NCBI RefSeq assembly: GCF_022605725.1
Contig: NC_065563.1
Span: forward strand, 13,294,518 to 13,358,517
Length of the DNA stretch: 64,000 bases
From: Anthonomus grandis grandis
Taxonomy: Eukaryota > Arthropoda > Insecta > Coleoptera > Curculionidae
Direction: 5' to 3'
The notes beneath the pieces are model-generated. The model ran no database searches. It saw only the letters and a list, made by a program, of their open reading frames with translations, and had not been told where the DNA came from. Shown here in pieces: positions 10,517 to 22,500 of the stretch. Within the stretch, counting starts at the first letter, position 1, and the number at the start of each line of letters is the position of its first letter. The translations under genes and the position numbers were made by a program.

Positions 10517-13500
10517 ATTTTTGGAGCCCATTTTTGGCCTCAAAAACGACTTTTTCAGGATTTTCAAAGTGCTCTCATTCCCTTAGTTCTGCTCGGATCC
10601 TGTTATAACCCGGTGTTTTCGTAATCTAGGTGACCCAAATAACACGCTGGTATACTTGGTTTGATTTCAAAAAAAATCAATTTTTGGTGGAAAAAATCGA
10701 TACGGGGGGGTATACCCGAAAAATGAAAAAACCCGAACTTTGAAGGTCGATATCTCGGCTTCTATGGGAGCTATCGGGATAATTCCAACGGCTATGTCTT
10801 AGTTTCGTCATCCTGAATCCAACGAGACCACCCGCAAGGTCGTAGCTCTTCTAGAAGCTGAGATATGGCATTTTTGATGCCCATTTTTGGCCTCAAAAAC
10901 GGACGTCGAAAACGACTTTTTTAGGATTTTCAAAGTGCTCTCATTCCCTTATTTCTGCTCGGATCCTGTTATAACCCGGTGTTTTCGTAATCTAGGTGAC
11001 CCAATTAATACGCTGGTATACTTAGTTTGATTTCGAAAAAAATCAATTTTTGGTGAAAAAATTCGATACGGGGGGGTATACCTGAAAAATGAAAAAACCC
11101 AAACTTTGAAGGTCGATATCTCGGCTTCTATGGGAGCTATCGGGATAATTCCAACGGCTATGTCTTAGTTTCGTCATCCTGAATCCAACGAGACCACCCG
11201 CAAGGTCGTAGCTCTTCTAGAAGCTGAGATATGGCATTTTTGATGCCCATTTTTGGCCTCAAAAACGGACGTCGAAAACGACTTTTTCAGGATTTTCAAA
11301 GTGCTCTCATTCCCTTAGTTCTGCTCGGATCCTGTTATAACCCGGTGTTTTCGTAATCTAGGTGACCCAAATAACACGCTGGTATACTTGGTTTGATTTC
11401 AAAAAAAATCAATTTTTGGTGGAAAAAATCGATACGGGGGGGTATACCCGAAAAATGAAAAAACCCGAACTTTGAAGGTCGATATCTCGGCTTCTATGGG
11501 AGCTATCGGGATAATTCCAACGGCTATGTCTTAGTTTCGTCATCCTGAATCCAACGAGACCACCCGCAAGGTCGTAGCTCTTCTAGAAGCTGAGATATGG
11601 CATTTTTGATGCCCATTTTTGGCCTCAAAAACGGACGTCGAAAACGACTTTTTTAGGATTTTCAAAGTGCTCTCATTCCCTTATTTCTGCTCGGATCCTG
11701 TTATAACCCGGTGTTTTCGTAATCTAGGTGACCCAATTAAGACGCTGGTATACTTAGTTTGATTTCGAAAAAAATCAATTTTTGGTGAAAAAATTCGATA
11801 CGGGGGGGTATACCCGAAAAATGAAAAAACCCGAACTTTGAAGGTCGATATCTCGGCTTCTATGGGAGCTATCGGGATAATTCCAACGGCTATGTCTTAG
11901 TTTCGTCATCCTGAATCCAACGAGACCATCCGCAAGGTCGTAGCTCTTCTAGAAGCTGAGATATGGCATTTTTGATGCCCATTTTTGGCCTCAAAAACGG
12001 ACGTCGAAAACGACTTTTTTAGGATTTTCAAAGTGCTCTCATTCCCTTATTTCTGCTCGGATCCTGTTATAACTTGGTGTTTTCGGCATCTAGGTGACCC
12101 AATTAAGACGCTGGTATACTTAGTTTGATTTCGAAAAAAATCAATTTTTGGTGAAAAAATTCGATACGGGGGGGTATACTTGAAAAATGAAAAAACCCAA
12201 ACTTTGAAGGTCGATATCTCGGCTTCTATGGGAGCTATCGGGATAATTCCAACGGCTATGTCTTAGTTTCGTCATCCTGAATCCAACGAGACCATCCGCA
12301 AGGTCGTAGCTCTTCTAGAAGCTGAGATATGGCATTTTTGATGCCCATTTTTGGCCTCAAAAACGGACGTCGAAAACGACTTTTTTAGGATTTTCAAAGT
12401 GCTCTCATTCCCTTATTTCTGCTCGGATCCTGTTATAACCCGGTGTTTTCGTAATCTAGGTGACCCAATTAATACGCTGGTATACTTAGTTTGATTTCGA
12501 AAAAAATCAATTTTTGGTGAAAAAATTCGATACGGGGGGGTATACCTGAAAAATGAAAAAACCCAAACTTTGAAGGTCGATATCTCGGCTTCTATGGGAG
12601 CTATCGGGATAATTCCAACGGCTATGTCTTAGTTTCGTCATCCTGAATCCAACGAGACCACCCGCAAGGTCGTAGCTCTTCTAGAAGCTGAGATATGGCA
12701 TTTTTGATGCCCATTTTTGGCCTCAAAAACGGACGTCGAAAACGACTTTTTCAGGATTTTCAAAGTGCTCTCATTCCCTTAGTTCTGCTCGGATCCTGTT
12801 ATAACCCGGTGTTTTCGTAATCTAGGTGACCCAAATAACACGCTGGTATACTTGGTTTGATTTCAAAAAAAATCAATTTTTGGTGGAAAAAATCGATACG
12901 GGGGGGTATACCCGAAAAATGAAAAAACCCGAACTTTGAAGGTCGATATCTCGGCTTCTATGGGAGCTATCGGGATAATTCCAACGGCTATGTCTTAGTT
13001 TCGTCATCCTGAATCCAACGAGACCACCCGCAAGGTCGTAGCTCTTCTAGAAGCTGAGATATGGCATTTTTGATGCCCATTTTTGGCCTCAAAAACGGAC
13101 GTCGAAAACGACTTTTTTAGGATTTTCAAAGTGCTCTCATTCCCTTATTTCTGCTCGGATCCTGTTATAACCCGGTGTTTTCGTAATCTAGGTGACCCAA
13201 TTAAGACGCTGGTATACTTAGTTTGATTTCGAAAAAAATCAATTTTTGGTGAAAAAATTCGATACGGGGGGGTATACCCGAAAAATGAAAAAACCCGAAC
13301 TTTGAAGGTCGATATCTCGGCTTCTATGGGAGCTATCGGGATAATTCCAACGGCTATGTCTTAGTTTCGTCATCCTGAATCCAACGAGACCATCCGCAAG
13401 GTCGTAGCTCTTCTAGAAGCTGAGATATGGCATTTTTGATGCCCATTTTTGGCCTCAAAAACGGACGTCGAAAACGACTTTTTTAGGATTTTCAAAGTGC

Positions 13501-16500
13501 TCTCATTCCCTTATTTCTGCTCGGATCCTGTTATAACTTGGTGTTTTCGGCATCTAGGTGACCCAATTAAGACGCTGGTATACTTAGTTTGATTTCGAAA
13601 AAAATCAATTTTTGGTGAAAAAATTCGATACGGGGGGGTATACTTGAAAAATGAAAAAACCCAAACTTTGAAGGTCGATATCTCGGCTTCTATGGGAGCT
13701 ATCGGGATAATTCCAACGGCTATGTCTTAGTTTCGTCATCCTGAATCCAACGAGACCATCCGCAAGGTCGTAGCTCTTCTAGAAGCTGAGATATGGCATT
13801 TTTGATGCCCATTTTTGGCCTCAAAAACGGACGTCGAAAACGACTTTTTTAGGATTTTCAAAGTGCTCTCATTCCCTTATTTCTGCTCGGATCCTGTTAT
13901 AACCCGGTGTTTTCGGCATCTAGGTGACCCAATTAAGACGCTGGTATACTTAGTTTGATTTCGAAAAAAATCAATTTTTGGTGAAAAAATTCGATACGGG
14001 GGGGTATACTTGAAAAATGAAAAAACCCAAACTTTGAAGGTCGATATCTCGGCTTCTATGGGAGCTATCGGGATAATTCCAACGGCTATGTCTTAGTTTT
14101 GTCATCCTGAATCCAACGAGACCACCCGCAAGGTCGTAGCTCTTCTAGAAGCTGAGATATGGCATTTTTGATGCCCATTTTTGGCCTCAAAAACGGACGT
14201 CGAAAACGACTTTTTTAGGATTTTCAAAGTGCTCTCATTCCCTTATTTCTGCTCGGATCCTGTTATAACCCGGTGTTTTCGGCATCTAGGTGACCCAATT
14301 AAGACGCTGGTATACTTAGTTTGATTTCGAAAAAAAACAATTTTTGGTGAAAAAATTCGATACGGGGGGGTATACCCGAAAAATGAAAAAACCCAAATTT
14401 TGAAGGTCGATATCTCGGCTTCTATGGGAGCTATCGGGATAATTCCAACGGCTATGTCTTAGTTTCGTCATCCTGAATCCAACGAGACCACCCGCAAGGT
14501 CGTAGCTCTTCTAGAAGCTGAGATATGGCATTTTTGATGCCCATTTTTGGCCTCAAAAACGGACGTCGAAAACGACTTTTTCAGGATTTTCAAAGTGCTC
14601 TCATTCCCTTATTTCTGCTCGGATCCTGTTATAACTTGGTGTTTTCGGCATCTAGGTGACCCAATTAAGACGCTGGTATACTTAGTTTGATTTCGAAAAA
14701 AATCAATTTTTGGTGAAAAAATTCGATACGGGGGGGTATACTTGAAAAATGAAAAAACCCAAACTTTGAAGGTCGATATCTCGGCTTCTATGCGAGCTAT
14801 CGGGATAATTCCAACGGCTATGTCTTAGTTTCGTCATCCTGAATCCAACGAGACCATCCGCAAGGTCGTAGCTCTTCTAGAAGCTGAGATATGGCATTTT
14901 TGATGCCCATTTTTGGCCTCAAAAACGGACGTCGAAAACGACTTTTTTAGGATTTTCAAAGTGCTCTCATTCCCTTATTTCTGCTCGGATCCTGTTATAA
15001 CCCGGTGTTTTCGGCATCTAGGTGACCCAATTAAGACGCTGGTATACTTAGTTTGATTTCGAAAAAAATCAATTTTTGGTGAAAAAATTCGATACGGGGG
15101 GGTATACTTGAAAAATGAAAAAACCCAAACTTTGAAGGTCGATATCTCGGCTTCTATGGGAGCTATCGGGATAATTCCAACGGCTATGTCTTAGTTTTGT
15201 CATCCTGAATCCAACGAGACCACCCGCAAGGTCGTAGCTCTTCTAGAAGCTGAGATATGGCATTTTTGATGCCCATTTTTGGCCTCAAAAACGGACGTCG
15301 AAAACGACTTTTTTAGGATTTTCAAAGTGCTCTCATTCCCTTATTTCTGCTCGGATCCTGTTATAACCCGGTGTTTTCGGCATCTAGGTGACCCAATTAA
15401 GACGCTGGTATACTTAGTTTGATTTCGAAAAAAAACAATTTTTGGTGAAAAAATTCGATACGGGGGGGTATACCCGAAAAATGAAAAAACCCAAATTTTG
15501 AAGGTCGATATCTCGGCTTCTATGGGAGCTATCGGGATAATTCCAACGGCTATGTCTTAGTTTCGTCATCCTGAATCCAACGAGACCATCCGCAAGGTCG
15601 TAGCTCTTCTAGAAGCTGAGATATGGCATTTTTGATGCCCATTTTTGGCCTCAAAAACGGACGTCGAAAACGACTTTTTTAGGATTTTCAAAGTGCTCTC
15701 ATTCCCTTATTTCTGCTCGGATCCTGTTATAACCCGGTGTTTTCGTAATCTAGGTGACCCAATTAAGACGCTGGTATACTTAGTTTGATTTCGAAAAAAA
15801 TCAATTTTTGGTGAAAAAATTCGATACGGGGGGGTATACCCGAAAAATGAAAAAACCCGAACTTTGAAGGTCGATATCTCGGCTTCTATGGGAGCTATCG
15901 GGATAATTCCAACGGCTATGTCTTAGTTTCGTCATCCTGAATCCAACGAGACCACCCGCAAGGTCGTAGCTCTTCTAGAAGCTGAGATATGGCATTTTTG
16001 ATGCCCATTTTTGGCCTCAAAAACGGACGTCGAAAACGACTTTTTTAGGATTTTCAAAGTGCTCTCATTCCCTTATTTCTGCTCGGATCCTGTTATAACC
16101 CGGTGTTTTCGGCATCTAGGTGACCCAATTAAGACGCTGGTATACTTAGTTTGATTTCGAAAAAAATCAATTTTTGGTGAAAAAATTCGATACGGGGGGG
16201 TATACTTGAAAAATGAAAAAACCCAAACTTTGAAGGTCGATATCTCGGCTTCTATGGGAGCTATCGGGATAATTCCAACGGCTATGTCTTAGTTTCGTCA
16301 TCCTGAATCCAACGAGACCATCCGCAAGGTCGTAGCTCTTCTAGAAGCTGAGATATGGCATTTTTGATGCCCATTTTTGGCCTCAAAAACGGACGTCGAA
16401 AACGACTTTTTTAGGATTTTCAAAGTGCTCTCATTCCCTTATTTCTGCTCGGATCCTGTTATAACCCGGTGTTTTCGGCATCTAGGTGACCCAATTAAGA

Positions 16501-19500
16501 CGCTGGTATACTTAGTTTGATTTCGAAAAAAATCAATTTTTGGTGAAAAAATTCGATACGGGGGGGTATACTTGAAAAATGAAAAAACCCAAACTTTGAA
16601 GGTCGATATCTCGGCTTCTATGGGAGCTATCGGGATAATTCCAACGGCTATGTCTTAGTTTCGTCATCCTGAATCCAACGAGACCATCCGCAAGGTCGTA
16701 GCTCTTCTAGAAGCTGAGATATGGCATTTTTGATGCCCATTTTTGGCCTCAAAAACGGACGTCGAAAACGACTTTTTTAGGATTTTCAAAGTGCTCTCAT
16801 TCCCTTATTTCTGCTCGGATCCTGTTATAACCCGGTGTTTTCGGCATCTAGGTGACCCAATTAAGACGCTGGTATACTTAGTTTGATTTCGAAAAAAATC
16901 AATTTTTGGTGAAAAAATTCGATACGGGGGGGTATACTTGAAAAATGAAAAAACCCAAACTTTGAAGGTCGATATCTCGGCTTCTATGGGAGCTATCGGG
17001 ATAATTCCAACGGCTATGTCTTAGTTTTGTCATCCTGAATCCAACGAGACCACCCGCAAGGTCGTAGCTCTTCTAGAAGCTGAGATATGGCATTTTTGAT
17101 GCCCATTTTTGGCCTCAAAAACGGACGTCGAAAACGACTTTTTTAGGATTTTCAAAGTGCTCTCATTCCCTTATTTCTGCTCGGATCCTGTTATAACCCG
17201 GTGTTTTCGGCATCTAGGTGACCCAATTAAGACGCTGGTATACTTAGTTTGATTTCGAAAAAAAACAATTTTTGGTGAAAAAATTCGATACGGGGGGGTA
17301 TACCCGAAAAATGAAAAAACCCAAATTTTGAAGGTCGATATCTCGGCTTCTATGGGAGCTATCGGGATAATTCCAACGGCTATGTCTTAGTTTCGTCATC
17401 CTGAATCCAACGAGACCACCCGCAAGGTCGTAGCTCTTCTAGAAGCTGAGATATGGCATTTTTGATGCCCATTTTTGGCCTCAAAAACGGACGTCGAAAA
17501 CGACTTTTTTAGGATTTTCAAAGTGCTCTCATTCCCTTATTTCTGCTCGGATCCTGTTATAACCCGGTGTTTTCGTAATCTAGGTGACCCAATTAAGACG
17601 CTGGTATACTTAGTTTGATTTCGAAAAAAATCAATTTTTGGTGAAAAAATTCGATACGGGGGGGTATACCCGAAAAATGAAAAAACCCGAACTTTGAAGG
17701 TCGATATCTCGGCTTCTATGGGAGCTATCGGGATAATTCCAACGGCTATGTCTTAGTTTCGTCATCCTGAATCCAACGAGACCATCCGCAAGGTCGTAGC
17801 TCTTCTAGAAGCTGAGATATGGCATTTTTGATGCCCATTTTTGGCCTCAAAAACGGACGTCGAAAACGACTTTTTCAGGATTTTCAAAGTGCTCTCATTC
17901 CCTTATTTCTGCTCGGATCCTGTTATAACTTGGTGTTTTCGGCATCTAGGTGACCCAATTAAGACGCTGGTATACTTAGTTTGATTTCGAAAAAAAACAA
18001 TTTTTGGTGAAAAAATTCGATACGGGGGGGTATACCCGAAAAATGAAAAAACCCAAACTTTGAAGGTCGATATCTCGGCTTCTATGCGAGCTATCGGGAT
18101 AATTCCAACGGCTATGTCTTAGTTTCGTCATCCTGAATCCAACGAGACCATCCGCAAGGTCGTAGCTCTTCTAGAAGCTGAGATATGGCATTTTTGATGC
18201 CCATTTTTGGCCTCAAAAACGGACGTCGAAAACGACTTTTTTAGGATTTTCAAAGTGCTCTCATTCCCTTATTTCTGCTCGGATCCTGTTATAACCCGGT
18301 GTTTTCGGCATCTAGGTGACCCAATTAAGACGCTGGTATACTTAGTTTGATTTCGAAAAAAATCAATTTTTGGTGAAAAAATTCGATACGGGGGGGTATA
18401 CTTGAAAAATGAAAAAACCCAAACTTTGAAGGTCGATATCTCGGCTTCTATGGGAGCTATCGGGATAATTCCAACGGCTATGTCTTAGTTTCGTCATCCT
18501 GAATCCAACGAGACCATCCGCAAGGTCGTAGCTCTTCTAGAAGCTGAGATATGGCATTTTTGATGCCCATTTTTGGCCTCAAAAACGGACGTCGAAAACG
18601 ACTTTTTCAGGATTTTCAAAGTGCTCTCATTCCCTTATTTCTGCTCGGATCCTGTTATAACCCGGTGTTTTCGTAATCTAGGTGACCCAATTAAGACGCT
18701 GGTATACTTAGTTTGATTTCGAAAAAAAACAATTTTTGGTGAAAAAATTCGATACGGGGGGGTATACCCGAAAAATGAAAAAACCCGAACTTTGAAGGTC
18801 GATATCTCGGCTTCTATGGGAGCTATCGGGATAATTCCAACGGCTATGTCTTAGTTTCGTCATCCTGAATCCAACGAGACCACCCGCAAGGTCGTAGCTC
18901 TTCTAGAAGCTGAGATATGGCATTTTTGATGCCCATTTTTGGCTTCAAAAACGGACGTCGAAAACGACTTTTTCAGGATTTTCAAAGTGCTCTCATTCCC
19001 TTATTTCTGCTCGGATCCTGTTATAACCCGGTGTTTTCGTAATCTAGGTGACCCAATTAAGACGCTGGTATACTTAGTTTGATTTCGAAAAAAAACAATT
19101 TTTGGTGAAAAAATTCGATACGGGGGGGTATACCCGAAAAATGAAAAAACCCAAACTTTGAAGGTCGATATCTCGGCTTCTATGGGAGCTATCGGGATAA
19201 TTCCAACGGCTATGTCTTAGTTTCGTCATCCTGAATCCAACGAGACCACCCGCAAGGTCGTAGCTCTTCTAGAAGCTGAGATATGGCATTTTTGATGCCC
19301 ATTTTTGGCTTCAAAAACGGACGTCGAAAACGACTTTTTCAGGATTTTCAAAGTGCTCTCATTCCCTTATTTCTGCTCGGATCCTGTTATAACCCGGTGT
19401 TTTCGTAATCTAGGTGACCCAATTAAGACGCTGGTATACTTAGTTTGATTTCGAAAAAAAACAATTTTTGGTGAAAAAATTCGATACGGGGGGGTATACC

Positions 19501-22500
19501 CGAAAAATGAAAAAACCCGAACTTTGAAGGTCGATATCTCGGCTTCTATGGGAGCTATCGGGATAATTCCAACGGCTATGTCTTAGTTTCGTCATCCTGA
19601 ATCCAACGAGACCATCCGCAAGGTCGTAGCTCTTCTAGAAGCTGAGATATGGCATTTTTGATGCCCATTTTTGGCCTCAAAAACGGACGTCGAAAACGAC
19701 TTTTTTAGGATTTTCAAAGTGCTCTCATTCCCTTATTTCTGCTCGGATCCTGTTATAACCCGGTGTTTTCGGCATCTAGGTGACCCAATTAAGACGCTGG
19801 TATACTTAGTTTGATTTCGAAAAAAATCAATTTTTGGTGAAAAAATTCGATACGGGGGGGTATACCCGAAAAATGAAAAAACCCAAACTTTGAAGGTCGA
19901 TATCTCGGCTTCTATGGGAGCTATCGGGATAATTCCAACGGCCATGTCTTAGTTTCGTCATCCTGAATCCAACGAGACCATCCGCAAGGTCGTAGCTCTT
20001 CTAGAAGCTGAGATATGGCATTTTTGATGCCCATTTTTGGCCTCAAAAACGGACGCCGAAAACGACTTTTTCAGGATTTTCAAAGTGCTCTCATTCCCTT
20101 ATTTCTGCTCGGATCCTGTTATAACCCGGTGTTTTCGTAATCTAGGTGACCCAATTAATACGCTGGTATACTTAGTTTGATTTCGAAAAAAATCAATTTT
20201 TGGTGAAAAAATTCGATACGGGGGGGTATACCCGAAAAATGAAAAAACCCGAACTTTGAAGGTCGATATCTCGGCTTCTATGGGAGCTATCGGGATAATT
20301 CCAACGGCTATGTCTTAGTTTCGTCATCCTGAATCCAATGAGACCATCCGCAAGGTCGTAGCTCTTCTAGAAGCTGAGATATGGCATTTTTGATGCCCAT
20401 TTTTGGCCTCAAAAACGGACGTCGAAAACGACTTTTTCAGGATTTTCAAAGTGCTCTCATTCCCTTATTTCTGCTCGGATCCTGTTATAACCCGGTGTTT
20501 TCGTAATCTAGGTGACCCAATTAATACGCTGGTATACTTAGTTTGATTTCGAAAAAAATCAATTTTTGGTGAAAAAATTCGATACGGGGGGGTATACCCG
20601 AAAAATGAAAAAACCCGAACTTTGAAGGTCGATATCTCGGCTTCTATGGGAGCTATCGGGATAATTCCAACGGCTATGTCTTAGTTTCGTCATCCTGAAT
20701 CCAACGAGACCATCCGCAAGGTCGTAGCTCTTCTAGAAGCTGAGATATGGCATTTTTGATGCCCATTTTTGGCCTCAAAAACGGACGTCGAAAACGACTT
20801 TTTTAGGATTTTCAAAGTGCTCTCATTCCCTTATTTCTGCTCGGATCCTGTTATAACCCGGTGTTTTCGTAATCTAGGTGACCCAATTAAGACGCTGGTA
20901 TACTTAGTTTGATTTCGAAAAAAAACAATTTTTGGTGAAAAAATTCGATACGGGGGGGTATACCCGAAAAATGAAAAAACCCGAACTTTGAAGGTCGATA
21001 TCTCGGCTTCTATGGGAGCTATCGGGATAATTCCAACGGCTATGTCTTAGTTTCGTCATCCTGAATCCAACGAGACCATCCGCAAGGTCGTAGCTCTTCT
21101 AGAAGCTGAGATATGGCATTTTTGATGCCCATTTTTGGCCTCAAAAACGGACGTCGAAAACGACTTTTTTAGGATTTTCAAAGTGCTCTCATTCCCTTAT
21201 TTCTGCTCGGATCCTGTTATAACCCGGTGTTGTCGGCATCTAGGTGACCCAATTAAGACGCTGGTATACTTAGTTTGATTTCGAAAAAAATCAATTTTTG
21301 GTGAAAAAATTCGATACGGGGGGGTATACCCGAAAAATGAAAAAACCCAAACTTTGAAGGTCGATATCTCGGCTTCTATGGGAGCTATCGGGATAATTCC
21401 AACGGCCATGTCTTAGTTTCGTCATCCTGAATCCAACGAGACCACCCGCAAGGTCGTAGCTCTTCTAGAAGCTGAGTTATGGCATTTTTGATGCCCATTT
21501 TTGGCCTCAAAAATGGACGTCGAAAACGACTTTTTTAGGATTTTCAAAGTGCTCTCATTCCCTTATTTCTGCTCGGATCCTGTTATAACCCGGTGTTTTC
21601 GGCATCTAGGTGACCCAATTAAGACGCTGGTATACTTAGTTTGATTTCGAAAAAAATCAATTTTTGGTGAAAAAATTCGATACGGGGGGGTATACCCGAA
21701 AAATGAAAAAACCCAAACTTTGAAGGTCGATATCTCGGCTTCTATGGGAGCTATCGGGATAATTCCAACGGCCATGTCTTAGTTTCGTCATCCTGAATCC
21801 AACGAGACCATCCGCAAGGTCGTAGCTCTTCTAGAAGCTGAGATATGGCATTTTTGATGCCCATTTTTGGCCTCAAAAACGGACGTCGAAAACGACTTTT
21901 TCAGGATTTTCAAAGTGCTCTCATTCCCTTATTTCTGCTCGGATCCTGTTATAACCCGGTGTTTTCGTAATCTAGGTGACCCAATTAATACGCTGGTATA
22001 CTTAGTTTGATTTCGAAAAAAATCAATTTTTGGTGAAAAAATTCGATACGGGGGGGTATACCCGAAAAATGAAAAAACCCGAACTTTGAAGGTCGATATC
22101 TCGGCTTCTATGGGAGCTATCGGGATAATTCCAACGGCTATGTCTTAGTTTCGTCATCCTGAATCCAACGAGACCATCCGCAAGGTCGTAGCTCTTCTAG
22201 AAGCTGAGATATGGCATTTTTGATGCCCATTTTTGGCCTCAAAAACGGACGTCGAAAACGACTTTTTCAGGATTTTCAAAGTGCTCTCATTCCCTTATTT
22301 CTGCTCGGATCCTGTTATAACCCGGTGTTTTCGTAATCTAGGTGACCCAATTAAGACGCTGGTATACTTAGTTTGATTTCGAAAAAAATCAATTTTTGGT
22401 GAAAAAATTCGATACGGGGGGGTATACCCGAAAAATGAAAAAACCCGAACTTTGAAGGTCGATATCTCGGCTTCTATGGGAGCTATCGGGATAATTCCAA

